Shown here: piece after piece, positions 1-6,286 of the stretch
Numbering within the stretch: the first letter of the stretch is position 1
Layout of the letters: the number at the start of each line of letters is the position of its first letter
Source: a virus
Reading direction: 5' to 3' (one strand)
DNA: 45,362 nucleotides
IMG/VR virus record: IMGVR_UViG_3300031576_000097
Coordinates: 1 to 45,362 of that record
The notes under the pieces: model-generated
Databases searched by the model: none
Told to the model about the DNA's origin: nothing
The model's input: only the letters and a program-made list of their open reading frames with translations
Program-made: the position numbers and the translations under genes

Positions 1-127
1 TAATTTCGGTTTAAATAGTCTAGTTCTAAACTCTGATATAGCAGCTTTAATAGGACGACCTGTTTGATTTGAATGTCTTTCTGCTAATCTACGGAGAAGC
101 TCTTCTTTCTCTTCTGGAGAAATTCTA
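1..127. repeat. Terminal direct repeat, left copy (circle join)
   Basis: The first 127 bases are identical to the last 127 (45236-45362). A terminal overlap of exactly 127 is the usual footprint of an assembler closing a circular molecule with a k-mer of 127, so I read it as an assembly overlap of a circular or circularly permuted genome of 45235 bp rather than a biological terminal repeat. A gene runs through it without interruption. Confidence 0.95.
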
Positions 128-162
128 GGATCTTGTAATCTTCTTAATATTGGATCAGGCAT
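1..162 (-). CDS. Small hypothetical protein spanning the circle join (N-terminal 54 codons)
   Basis: An ATG at 162 opens a leftward frame (MPDPILRRLQDPRISPEEKE...) that reaches base 1 open and continues at 45235 to a stop at 45182, giving 71 residues on the circle. The N-terminal half is Glu/Arg-rich and probably helical; the protein ends LDSEDGN. It lies between the 111-aa virion-like gene and an 85-aa gene, with 8-nt and 2-nt gaps, inside the late leftward operon between the two terminase halves. I recognise no family. A small terminase subunit or head-completion role is possible from position only. Confidence 0.75.
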   Translation of the reverse strand, partial: MPDPILRRLQDPRISPEEKEELLRRLAERHSNQTGRPIKAAISEFRTRLFKPKL

Positions 163-170
163 AACTTCTC

Positions 171-506
171 CTAAATCTTATCTATTATTATATAAAACAC
201 ACTACCAGAATCAAGAACATTAGATGAAGTTATTATAAAACTTGTTCCTGCTGTAATCGTTGAAACTCTAAGAAAACCATGATTAGCTCCACCAGGTTGA
301 TGTGTAAGTAGAATTCTACTATTAACTGTAACTGCTGTTGTACTTACAGTAACTGTTCCAAGAACTAAAGTTGCTAAACCAATAGTCCCATTAGAGCCTT
401 CTACAAACTTTAATTTTTTACCTTTCACTAAAAAACGTACGTCTTCAATTAGATTACGAAAAGCATAAGCCATATCTTTAATATCTATAATTGATTGTTT
501 AACCAT
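171..506 (-). CDS. Virion-like protein with beta-rich C-terminal domain
   Basis: About 111 residues. The ATG at 506 is preferred over a TTG at 521, because GAGGAT lies at a proper distance before the ATG. The N-terminal third is helical (DIKDMAYAFRNLIEDVRFLV). The C-terminal part, with TVTVSTTAVTVNSRILLTH and ITAGTSFIITSSN, resembles a beta domain common in phage virion and tail-spike-associated proteins, where it follows a short helical stem. The start overlaps the end of the upstream gene by 8 bases. A minor virion or decoration protein is likely; the exact role is unknown. Confidence 0.7.
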   Translation of the reverse strand: MVKQSIIDIKDMAYAFRNLIEDVRFLVKGKKLKFVEGSNGTIGLATLVLGTVTVSTTAVTVNSRILLTHQPGGANHGFLRVSTITAGTSFIITSSNVLDSGSVFYIIIDKI

Positions 507-1023
507 TTGATTTATCCTCAATTAATATAGTTGGCTTTTCTGGTTCCAATGATTGCCTAATTAATTTGATTAATTCTCCTGCATTGGAAGAAGCTATTAA
601 TCCTTTAGCATCACCTTTTTGAAACATACCAATCATAGTACTGGTATCTTTAGTTTGAACTAAACCAGCCATTTGTCCTATTAATCTTCCGTATTCTCTA
701 TGTGAATATCTATCACCAGCTTCATATGATTCATACATACCTTTTATCATGTGATTTAAAACATCTGCTTGAAGACTTTGGGTAGCTGACTCAACTCCAC
801 CTATCACAGCATAGCACATAACTAAATCTGCTAATCTACCTGCATAATCTATACCTGTATTTAATTCTTCTGCTACATTTTGGGTAATCTCATCCCAATG
901 ATCTTTTGTATTATATTTATATTTCTTTAAAATCTTTAAAATAATGTCATGCCCAACTTGATTCTGTTCCCTTGCAACCAAAGCTTCTAATTTTTTATCT
1001 TTATATTTAACAATCTTTGCCAT
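499..1023 (-). CDS. Hypothetical late protein, 174 aa
   Basis: Helix-rich protein of 174 residues beginning MAKIVKYKDKKLEALVAREQ. It has no cysteine pairs, signal peptide or enzyme motif that I recognise. It is coupled to the upstream gene by an overlapping TAATG at 1023 and overlaps the next start by 8 bases, so it belongs to the late operon lying between the two terminase halves. A head or packaging role is inferred from position only. Confidence 0.7.
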   Translation of the reverse strand: MAKIVKYKDKKLEALVAREQNQVGHDIILKILKKYKYNTKDHWDEITQNVAEELNTGIDYAGRLADLVMCYAVIGGVESATQSLQADVLNHMIKGMYESYEAGDRYSHREYGRLIGQMAGLVQTKDTSTMIGMFQKGDAKGLIASSNAGELIKLIRQSLEPEKPTILIEDKSNG

Positions 1024-1298
1024 TATTGTTGAAAATCCTTCTTACGTTTTTGAAGTGTATTTTCAATCATATCTAGTAAAGCAAATAATTTGTGACTAGG
1101 AATTAAATCAAAATCTTTTTCCATATCAGCTTTTAACATATCGGATTCTGTATCTGGTCCATCTGAACTAGAAAATTTTCTAGGGTCTCTTATTCTATTT
1201 CTTAATCCTGAAATTCTTTCTAAAGGTGAGAACAATCTATCAAATTCATATGGTTCTTCTTTGTTACTTGCTCCACCTAATATTAAACTTATTGGCAT
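1023..1298 (-). CDS. Hypothetical late protein, 91 aa
   Basis: A 91-residue charged protein. The middle is polar (SSSDGPDTESD) and the C-terminus looks helical and amphipathic (LFALLDMIENTLQKRKKDFQQ). It sits 9 bases after the 134-aa gene and its stop shares bases with the next ATG. I recognise no family. Short charged proteins in this place are often head-assembly chaperones or adaptors, but nothing in the sequence proves that. Confidence 0.65.
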   Translation of the reverse strand: MPISLILGGASNKEEPYEFDRLFSPLERISGLRNRIRDPRKFSSSDGPDTESDMLKADMEKDFDLIPSHKLFALLDMIENTLQKRKKDFQQ

Positions 1299-1306
1299 GT
1301 AGCTTC

Positions 1307-1711
1307 CTATTCGGTTACGGCTACATCGTAAGCCATTCTTACTTTTCCTGTAAAACTAAATGTTCCTGATAATGTAGCTAATACTCTAACAAATCTTCCT
1401 GGTATAGTCCTGGCTGCACCTGATATAGAATCACCATTATTTAATGTAGATTCAGATACATAAGATGGAACAGTTGTTCCGCTATTAATAGTAGCAAAAG
1501 TATGCAAAGTTTCCCAATAAGCAGCTGTGGCATGTAAAGTACTATCTACATTTGTAGTTTGTATAGTTATTGTTTGATTTCCTGCTCCAGATACTACAGT
1601 ATATTCTGATGAAAAGATAGGATTTCTTCTACCTTCCATTGAAATTGCATCGCCTGTAAAGGTTGTAGCTTGCGCTGAAAACTCTTTAAGTATCGTAGTT
1701 CTGTCAGACAT
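1307..1711 (-). CDS. Putative virion surface protein, beta-rich, 134 aa
   Basis: This 134-residue protein is rich in Thr, Ser, Gly and Ala with short alternating hydrophobic stretches (TVVSGAGNQTITIQTT; FVRVLATLSGTFSFTGKVRMAY), which suggests an all-beta fold. It closely follows two other small Thr/Gly-rich genes (1721-1945 and 1975-2460), forming a cassette of likely decoration or head-fibre proteins. No catalytic motif is seen. The start ATG at 1711 has GGAGG just upstream. Confidence 0.65.
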   Translation of the reverse strand: MSDRTTILKEFSAQATTFTGDAISMEGRRNPIFSSEYTVVSGAGNQTITIQTTNVDSTLHATAAYWETLHTFATINSGTTVPSYVSESTLNNGDSISGAARTIPGRFVRVLATLSGTFSFTGKVRMAYDVAVTE

Positions 1712-1720
1712 CTAGCCTCC

Positions 1721-1945
1721 TTATGAGACAGTAATGTCGTCAGCAACTCGTCCTGTAGAAGTAAGTGCATTACTTACAAATACTTTTACAGCGAAAATTG
1801 TACCATTAGTACTTTCTACTTGTGCTTGTAATATGATATGATCTGGTGAAGCTTTAGCGGCATCTAATCCGTCTGTATCTGATCCACCTATCAATCCTAT
1901 TACGTTTACCTTAGTCGGTGCTAATTTATTTGCTGTTGCGGCCAT
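1721..1945 (-). CDS. Putative small virion protein, 74 aa
   Basis: A 74-residue protein, MAATANKLAPTKVNVIG..., with low charge and many Ala, Thr, Ser and Val; the C-terminal half looks like beta strands (IFAVKVFVSNALTST). GAGGAGAATATT precedes the ATG. It lies between two other beta-rich small genes. I recognise no named family; a decoration protein is the most likely reading from context. Confidence 0.6.
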   Translation of the reverse strand: MAATANKLAPTKVNVIGLIGGSDTDGLDAAKASPDHIILQAQVESTNGTIFAVKVFVSNALTSTGRVADDITVS

Positions 1946-1974
1946 TAATATTCTCCTCTATTTATTATATTAGA

Positions 1975-2460
1975 CTAAGCAGGATCTTTTTCTGCTGCAT
2001 AAACTGTTAAAGAAATTACTCCTGCTGCACCAGTACCTGTATGTTGAGTAGTTCTAACTTTAATAAGAGAACCACCAGACACATCAGTTAAATTAATTGC
2101 TAAGTCAGTCGTTTTTGAGACACCTTTAGCTGTTACTGCATCAATATTTTTAGTTATTGTAGTAGTTGCTGCAGCACCAGTTGAAGTACCTTCTGCCCAT
2201 TGTTCTATAATTAAAGTAGAAACTGAACCTCCTGTACCATCTGCAATCGCTGTAGTTTCTCTATAAACTGCTTTAGTTACTGTGTACTCATTTTGAAGTG
2301 GTACAACAAAATCCTGTCTATCTAAGGTTGCATCTGTGATAGTTATATTTGAAAATTGTGCTACCGGAAATTCATTACCATGAGCTACTAAAAGATCTTC
2401 TCTTGCGGCAGATGTTCCACCAATCATAGATTTTTTATTCTCACCTATTCTTACTGTCAT
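1975..2460 (-). CDS. Putative virion decoration or fibre protein, 161 aa
   Basis: This 161-residue protein is Thr/Ala/Gly-rich with repeated strand-like segments (FSNITITDATLDRQDF; STLIIEQWAEGTSTGAAATTTITK; VISLTVYAAEKDPA). That composition is typical of phage head-decoration and tail-associated beta proteins. It is the first of three such genes after the small basic protein at 2463-2636, whose stop is two bases from this ATG. No receptor-binding or catalytic motif is visible. Confidence 0.65.
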   Translation of the reverse strand: MTVRIGENKKSMIGGTSAAREDLLVAHGNEFPVAQFSNITITDATLDRQDFVVPLQNEYTVTKAVYRETTAIADGTGGSVSTLIIEQWAEGTSTGAAATTTITKNIDAVTAKGVSKTTDLAINLTDVSGGSLIKVRTTQHTGTGAAGVISLTVYAAEKDPA

Positions 2461-2462
2461 AA

Positions 2463-2636
2463 TTATTCTCCTCTTGCTTTAGAGCGGACAACCGCTTCTA
2501 CTATTTTAGCTCTTTTTGCTTTGGAATATTTAGATAAGTTAATGTTACCTATTTTTCCTTTTCTTTTAGCAGATGAGAACAGTTCTTTTCTGTTCTTTTG
2601 CATGGTCTTTTTTGACTTTCCTGCTAAAAGTGGCAT
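2463..2636 (-). CDS. Small basic protein, 57 aa
   Basis: A strongly basic 57-residue protein beginning MPLLAGKSKKTMQKNRKELF and containing many Lys/Arg and few acidic residues. The opening resembles short MPL-type basic proteins found beside structural genes in many marine phages (from memory, function unknown). A -10-like TATACT ends at 2645 on this strand, only about 9 bases before the ATG, so the mRNA leader would be almost absent. It opens the virion-like cassette and is divergent from the rightward gene at 2691. Confidence 0.7.
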   Translation of the reverse strand: MPLLAGKSKKTMQKNRKELFSSAKRKGKIGNINLSKYSKAKRAKIVEAVVRSKARGE

Positions 2637-2644
2637 ACATTATT

Positions 2645-2672
2645 AGTATATGGTTAAAAATCTTAATATAAT
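2645..2672. promoter_or_regulatory. Divergent -10 elements between 2636 and 2691
   Basis: Minus strand: TATACT at 2650-2645 serves the basic-protein gene at 2636. Plus strand: TATAAT at 2667-2672 is followed by AAAGG and the ATG at 2691. Upstream boxes are poorer than in the phage promoter family described elsewhere in this annotation (TAAGAT and GGTTAA at N9), so these are weaker calls. Confidence 0.45.
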
Positions 2673-2690
2673 CAAAATTGAAAGGTATAT

Positions 2691-3167
2691 ATGGGACGTA
2701 TCGGCAATTTAATCGGCAGTGAATATACAAATTCTAGAGGATTGGTGTATATTAAGATCAGAAATGGCAGATTATGGCGGCAATGTTGGATACCTAAACA
2801 AAGGTTCCTAGTTCAGGGTATACTAGGAAGAGAACTTCTACCAGAAGAACGAGTTTTACGTGTTAGAGGCAATAAGAACCAATTCGATTTATGGATGTTC
2901 CAATTAATAAATTACAAAACTGGAGAGATTTTAAGATTTATAGGAGATGAAGGTGAATTTTATATAAAAAAAGTAAGTAAAATATGGTCTAACCAATATG
3001 ATAAGTGTCTGAAATGCCTAAAATGTCAATTCAAGTACGTATCAAGAGGTCTATGTTCACGTTGTTACAGAAAAGAGATGCAGACTTTTAAAAAAGAACT
3101 ACTTTCTAAGCGCAGTTCTAAGACCTTCCCACATGACCATGAAATCATTAAGTCTAGGAGTACTTAA
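2691..3167 (+). CDS. Degenerate HNH-like protein with C-terminal zinc ribbon
   Basis: 158 residues, the only rightward gene in this late region. Residues about 36-72 follow the layout of HNH_3 homing endonucleases: a strand, then LVQGILGRELLPEERVL, then RGNKNQ. The family's catalytic histidines (usually HR... and VHHxDGN) are replaced by KQR and VLRVRGN, so it should not cut like a normal HNH enzyme. C106, C109 or C112, C122 and C125 form a zinc ribbon. It is convergent with the terminase ATPase gene and overlaps its 3' end by 69 bases. A degraded or repurposed mobile endonuclease is the best reading. Confidence 0.65.
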   Translation: MGRIGNLIGSEYTNSRGLVYIKIRNGRLWRQCWIPKQRFLVQGILGRELLPEERVLRVRGNKNQFDLWMFQLINYKTGEILRFIGDEGEFYIKKVSKIWSNQYDKCLKCLKCQFKYVSRGLCSRCYRKEMQTFKKELLSKRSSKTFPHDHEIIKSRST

Positions 3168-3761
3168 TACTACAACTTGTCCACCACCTTTTATAGTAAA
3201 ACCTAAAGATTTCCAAGTATCTAGTATATAATCTGTTGAAGAAGTTTCATCCCAAATAATTAAAGAAGCTGTTTTTCCTCTAAGTTGATCTGGACCTGAA
3301 GCTACACCTTTTATAAAACCACCCATTTCTTCACATTCAATAATATTAAATTTTTTAGTAAGTTTTGGTAAATAAGGTTTAAACTCTGTTGGTATATTTT
3401 CATACATAAACCATACTCGTTCTACTAATAAATCATTTGCTTCTTCAGCTTTTCTTGATACTATATAGATACCTACATTTGGAAAGAATAAAAGTTTCCA
3501 TAATGCAAAAGCACAAGCTATCCAAGTAGCCATCATCCTTCTAGATTTGTTTATAATTAAAACTCTGTTTTCTAAAATAAGTTGAACAGTTATCTGTAAA
3601 TATTCTTCAGATACTGGCATTGGTCTAATAGCTTGAAACCCTAGATTACCTCTAGCTTCATCTACCGTTAAAACACAATCCTTAAAGAAATATATAGGAT
3701 TCTGAATCCACTCTTTAAGTTTTGATATCTTGTCCTTCTCTAGTTGTGATAATTTTGTCAT
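3099..3761 (-). CDS. Terminase large subunit, ATPase half (split gene)
   Basis: 220 residues holding only the packaging-motor ATPase domain. Walker A is NKSRRMMATW (about 71-80), the adapted P-loop common in TerL; Walker B is LIIWDE (167-172); the coupling motif is LSTP (199-202). The protein stops just after it (WEGLRTALRK). The usual RNase H-like nuclease domain is absent here but is encoded separately at 43972-44922; the two add up to about 536 residues, a normal TerL length. The ATPase half powers DNA translocation through the portal. Its 3' end overlaps the opposite-strand HNH-like gene. Confidence 0.88.
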   Translation of the reverse strand: MTKLSQLEKDKISKLKEWIQNPIYFFKDCVLTVDEARGNLGFQAIRPMPVSEEYLQITVQLILENRVLIINKSRRMMATWIACAFALWKLLFFPNVGIYIVSRKAEEANDLLVERVWFMYENIPTEFKPYLPKLTKKFNIIECEEMGGFIKGVASGPDQLRGKTASLIIWDETSSTDYILDTWKSLGFTIKGGGQVVVLSTPRLNDFMVMWEGLRTALRK

Positions 3762-3861
3762 TATTTAACTTTCTTAAAGTAAAAATAGTAATTCCATCCT
3801 TAATAGTTTTTTCAGCTTTGGATAAATCAAAGTTAAATACAGAAATATCTTTATCTTCCAT
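3715..3861 (-). CDS. Small hypothetical protein overlapping terminase start, 48 aa
   Basis: An ATG at 3861 opens 48 codons (MEDKDISVFNFDLSK...), overlapping the protease stop by 11 bases and the terminase ATPase start by 47 in a different frame. It fills an otherwise empty 89-base gap and may couple translation of the terminase, which lacks a clear Shine-Dalgarno site of its own. The protein is charged and matches nothing I know. It could be a chance frame. Confidence 0.4.
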   Translation of the reverse strand: MEDKDISVFNFDLSKAEKTIKDGITIFTLRKLNNDKIITTREGQDIKT

Positions 3862-4609
3862 ATGATATATATTTTATGTTAGGATTTACTTGTCCAGGAA
3901 GATTATTAACAAATCTATCTATATCATAACAAGATATACAAAAACCTAAATAACCACCGCCCCTTGGTGCAGAACTTCCAAAACTAACTATTCCTAGTAC
4001 TTCACCTTTAGTATTTAATAAAGGTCCTCCACTATTGCCACCTATAATATCAGTATCAGTTTGTATAGCATTAAATACAATAAATCCTGGACCTTTTAAA
4101 TTTTTTCTTATAGCTGAAATTACTCCAGTTGTTATACTCCAACTAAGTCCTAAAGGATGTCCAATTAATATAACCTTTTCACCAATCTTTACTTTACTTA
4201 GATTCGCTAAAGCTAGAACAATATATTCTGGATCTGGTGAATTAGTATCTGCTTTAGTTGTAAGTTCAAGTAGGGCTAAATCTCTTCCCTCATCTATATT
4301 AATTATTTTGCAATTAAAGATAGAACCATTATAAAAAGTAATTGAGATTATATCCTTTTGAAATACAACATGGGCAGCAGTTATTATTTGAATCTTATCT
4401 TCTTGTGTTACTTTATATACAAATCCTGATCCCAATCCTGCTATTAAGCCAGTTTCTGTCATCTTTAAGGTATTTACATATACTACACCTTTTTTACATT
4501 TGTTATATAGCCTTGGTACAGAATCTGTTACTTCAGATGTTACTTCTGAAAAGTCACAACTAGATCCCATTACCGCTAAAGCAAGTATACCAATTAGTAG
4601 TTTCTTCAT
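3851..4609 (-). CDS. Secreted trypsin/HtrA-like serine protease
   Basis: 252 residues. An N-terminal signal (MKKLLIGILALAVMG) ends in SSC, with Cys18 as a likely lipoprotein or secretion cleavage site. The trypsin-fold catalytic triad is complete: H80 in ITAAHVV, D110 in EGRDLALLEL and S193 in GGNSGGPLL, with LGSGFV before the first strand as in DegP/HtrA. No PDZ domain follows, so it is shorter than DegP. A signal peptide argues against a prohead protease and for action in the host envelope. It is the first leftward gene after the 0.66-kb non-coding region, just upstream of terminase. Confidence 0.85.
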   Translation of the reverse strand: MKKLLIGILALAVMGSSCDFSEVTSEVTDSVPRLYNKCKKGVVYVNTLKMTETGLIAGLGSGFVYKVTQEDKIQIITAAHVVFQKDIISITFYNGSIFNCKIINIDEGRDLALLELTTKADTNSPDPEYIVLALANLSKVKIGEKVILIGHPLGLSWSITTGVISAIRKNLKGPGFIVFNAIQTDTDIIGGNSGGPLLNTKGEVLGIVSFGSSAPRGGGYLGFCISCYDIDRFVNNLPGQVNPNIKYISYGR

Positions 4610-4831
4610 AGTTATTCCTCTTTAATAAAATCTAAGAACTTGTGCCATATTGTTAAGATGAAGTTTATCATAAGTATTATTATACGGTAGCTTTCGTGGA
4701 ACAGAGTTGCAAGGTATATTATAGAAGCTTTAGCAGAAAAATATAAAATTTTTTTTAATAGTACTATACTTTTCTAACAATCCTTTCTTGCACACATATG
4801 TTGTCGCATATAGTTCTTATAAATCCACAAC

Positions 4832-4852
4832 CCCGTCTGGGTGTCGGACGGG
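4832..4852. other. GC-rich hairpin
   Basis: CCCGTC (4832-4837) pairs with GACGGG (4847-4852) across a 9-base loop. It stands out in AT-rich DNA and lies 13 bases before the first CGCTAAAGC copy. No T-run follows, so it is not a plain terminator. Confidence 0.5.
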
Positions 4853-4864
4853 TGTAGGGTATAT

Positions 4865-5188
4865 CGCTAAAGCATACTACTACTCGGTAAACCTACCTAG
4901 CTTTAGCGTCTTCACTAAGCCTTGAAAAAACTGATACTGATATCATAATCCGCTAAAGCACACTATTATTTCCATATATCAGCAACACATACGAGGTCAT
5001 ATACTACTATCTTACTTGGTATCGTTGACTGTAGGCTCTGCTAGAGGCCTTAAAATCTTAATAATCATGGGTATATAAGGCTTTAGCGTTAGCTGATTAT
5101 GATGTCTGAATCAGTTTTAGACCGCTAAAGCAACATTTTAAGCCGAATGCCTTGGGGTATATGGCTTTAGCGGGTTTAGGCTTTAGCG
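4865..5188. repeat. Cluster of seven CGCTAAAGC repeats
   Basis: Exact 9-mer copies: plus orientation at 4865, 4951 and 5123; reverse (GCTTTAGCG) at 4900, 5080, 5164 and 5180. Those at 4950 and 5122 extend to the 11-mer CCGCTAAAGCA. In a roughly one-third GC genome such a 9-mer should occur by chance less than once in the whole molecule. The core GCT-AA-AGC is a short inverted repeat, as expected for a dimeric DNA-binding protein. Confidence 0.85.
4900..5131. repeat. Large imperfect palindrome flanked by CGCTAAAGC
   Basis: The left arm (4900-4959) and the reverse complement of the right arm (5080-5131) share the same order: GCTTTAGCG, TC, AAAACTGAT, a 20-base block (4931-4950 versus 5095-5114, 17 of 20 matching) and CGCTAAAGC. 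About 120 bases separate the arms and contain a further imperfect hairpin near 5031-5052. Such symmetry could form a cruciform or a long RNA stem. Confidence 0.75.
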
Positions 5189-5208
5189 TATATATCTTAT
5201 TACCAATT

Positions 5209-5237
5209 AAAAAAACCTGAAGGGTTTAATCTTCAGG
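5209..5237 (-). terminator. Rho-independent terminator, leftward
   Basis: Read leftward: CCTGAAG, 8-base loop, CTTCAGG, then seven T. It lies just after the stop of the 39-aa gene. A T-rich stretch also follows on the other strand, so it may work both ways and insulate the non-coding repeat region. Confidence 0.85.
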
Positions 5238-5274
5238 CTCTTTTATTTACCGGCTATTATGTTATTTTATCCGG

Positions 5275-5394
5275 TTAGTATCCTACATTTTTAATTCTAT
5301 CAAGTTCCTTATGCAAGTCTTTAAAAGCTTTAGCATCTTGTAAATTATGAAAATTTGCAATTATTTGTAAATTATGATCGTGTATTATAAACAT
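5275..5394 (-). CDS. Small protein, 39 aa, own promoter and terminator
   Basis: ATG at 5394, MFIIHDHNLQIIANFHNLQDAK..., ending KNVGY. GAGGT precedes the start, a phage-type promoter lies at 5419-5439, and a strong terminator follows, so this is a complete monocistronic unit despite its size. The peptide is mixed-charge and helical, and carries one GCTAAAGC in its coding DNA. Function unknown. Confidence 0.75.
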   Translation of the reverse strand: MFIIHDHNLQIIANFHNLQDAKAFKDLHKELDRIKNVGY

Positions 5395-5418
5395 GTTTGT
5401 TACCTCACTTTCAATATT

Positions 5419-5439
5419 AGTATACTATAATTAAGTTAA
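5419..5439 (-). promoter_or_regulatory. Phage-type promoter (TTAACT-N9-TATACT)
   Basis: Leftward TTAACT (5439-5434), 9-base spacer ending in G, TATACT (5424-5419). Drives the 39-aa gene with a leader of about 18 bases. Confidence 0.8.
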
Positions 5440-5521
5440 GATAAGATTAGTAATTATGTAGTATTAACCCTGTTTAATTAAATTAAGTTATGTGTATACT
5501 TATAGTAAGAGGATTAAATAT

Positions 5522-5614
5522 ATGCTTAAAAAACTTAAAGATTGGTTTACATTAAGATTTAACAATATGATTAAGCATTGGCTTGTTTTATATAGATACA
5601 GAAATTATAAATAA
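5522..5614 (+). CDS. Small basic peptide, 30 aa
   Basis: ATG at 5522 after AGAGGA; MLKKLKDWFTLRFNNMIKHW..., ending RYRNYK. It is Lys/Arg- and aromatic-rich and amphipathic, so membrane or RNA contact is possible. TATACT lies about 30 bases upstream, although its upstream box is poor. It is convergent with the two small membrane-peptide genes that follow. Confidence 0.5.
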   Translation: MLKKLKDWFTLRFNNMIKHWLVLYRYRNYK

Positions 5615-5619
5615 TCAAA

Positions 5620-5685
5620 CTAATCATTCCACAGCTTAATATAAAATAACATCATTATTCCTAATATTATTATTACTTCAATCAC
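5620..5685 (-). CDS. Possible 21-aa hydrophobic peptide
   Basis: A GTG at 5685 overlaps the stop of the upstream 49-aa membrane protein gene (TAGTG). The peptide is almost one transmembrane segment (IEVIIILGIMMLFYI) followed by KLWND. Small membrane peptides in tandem occur in phage superinfection or lysis modules. It is short enough to be chance. Confidence 0.35.
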   Translation of the reverse strand: MIEVIIILGIMMLFYIKLWND

Positions 5686-5834
5686 TAATCTATTACCAAT
5701 ACATTGCCTTGACTTACTGCTTTATTAATCACTTCTAGTTTATGATGTTCATAATCTGCTTGTAAATCCATTACATAGACTAATGAAGCTATTAAACTTA
5801 CTATACAAATAGTTATTGCTATTGTTTCTTTCAT
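5685..5834 (-). CDS. Small membrane protein, 49 aa
   Basis: ATG at 5834 with GAGGTG upstream, one base after the stop of the 95-aa gene. Residues 4-22 form a transmembrane segment (TIAITICIVSLIASLVYVM), followed by a polar tail (DLQADYEHHKLEVINKAV...). It would be a single-pass inner-membrane protein with the tail on one face. Function unknown. Confidence 0.65.
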   Translation of the reverse strand: MKETIAITICIVSLIASLVYVMDLQADYEHHKLEVINKAVSQGNVLVID

Positions 5835-5835
5835 G

Positions 5836-6123
5836 TTATTGCACCTCTTCATTGTTTAAATCTACTAACTTATAAATGCCATCTTTTATCTTCTTCTTAG
5901 TTGTTTTGGTATCTTCTCCTAAGAATTGATTTCGATACTTACTCGTTGTTATGCTATAATTCCAAGAATCTTGGTCTAAATATACAACTCTATCACCATT
6001 TTCAAATGTTGTCTTAACAATAATAGTCTTATAACTTTGAAAATATGTAGCATTTGGCGTGTTAATAATAAATTGATTTGGTATATCATTACCTTTATTA
6101 CTTGTTATATTACTTACTTTCAT
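5836..6123 (-). CDS. DUF8033-like phage protein, 95 aa
   Basis: About 95 residues from ATG 6123 (a TTG at 6141 is less likely). The core reads FQSYKTIIVKTTF...VVYLDQDSWNYSITTSKYRNQFLGE, which I recognise as the conserved block of a small phage protein family (DUF8033, named from memory). Its function is unknown; it is typical of accessory regions of diverse phages. It is in operon with the 44-aa gene before it and the 49-aa membrane protein after it. Confidence 0.75.
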   Translation of the reverse strand: MKVSNITSNKGNDIPNQFIINTPNATYFQSYKTIIVKTTFENGDRVVYLDQDSWNYSITTSKYRNQFLGEDTKTTKKKIKDGIYKLVDLNNEEVQ

Positions 6124-6127
6124 TATT

Positions 6128-6262
6128 TTATTTATCCTCAATCCCTAGTTTTTCCATTAGCGCATCTAGTTTTTTAATATACTCTTCAGTATCTGAAGTA
6201 CCAATGATGTTGCTAATATCCTTATCTTTATCAACTAGTATTTTTGTTATATCTTCTTCCAT
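6128..6262 (-). CDS. Small acidic protein, 44 aa
   Basis: ATG at 6262: MEEDITKILVDKDKDISNIIG..., ending EKLGIEDK. AAGGAT lies upstream. It is acidic and probably helical, with no recognised family. It sits 24 bases after the 67-aa gene and 4 bases before the DUF8033-like ATG. Confidence 0.6.
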   Translation of the reverse strand: MEEDITKILVDKDKDISNIIGTSDTEEYIKKLDALMEKLGIEDK

Positions 6263-6286
6263 TTTTATTAATCCTTAACAATACTT

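Larger units (their letters stand above)
4610..5274. other. Non-coding, repeat-rich 0.66-kb region
   Basis: No credible reading frame is seen on either strand. The region holds a candidate leftward -10 (TATAAT, 4682-4677) before the protease, a GC-rich hairpin at 4832-4852, seven exact CGCTAAAGC copies in alternating orientation (4865-5188), a large imperfect palindrome (4900-5131), and a terminator (5209-5237). GGGTATAT precedes three of the 9-mers (near 4857, 5069 and 5154). A replication origin, an operator array or a structured RNA could each explain it. Confidence 0.8.

Noticed and set aside
3099-3761. A group I intron or split intein joining the terminase halves
   Set aside because: The halves are 4.4 kb apart with many genes and an opposite-strand gene between; neither end carries intein blocks, and no intron core was seen.
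4865-5188. A CRISPR array
   Set aside because: The repeats are only 9-11 bases, irregularly spaced and in alternating directions; no cas-like genes are near.
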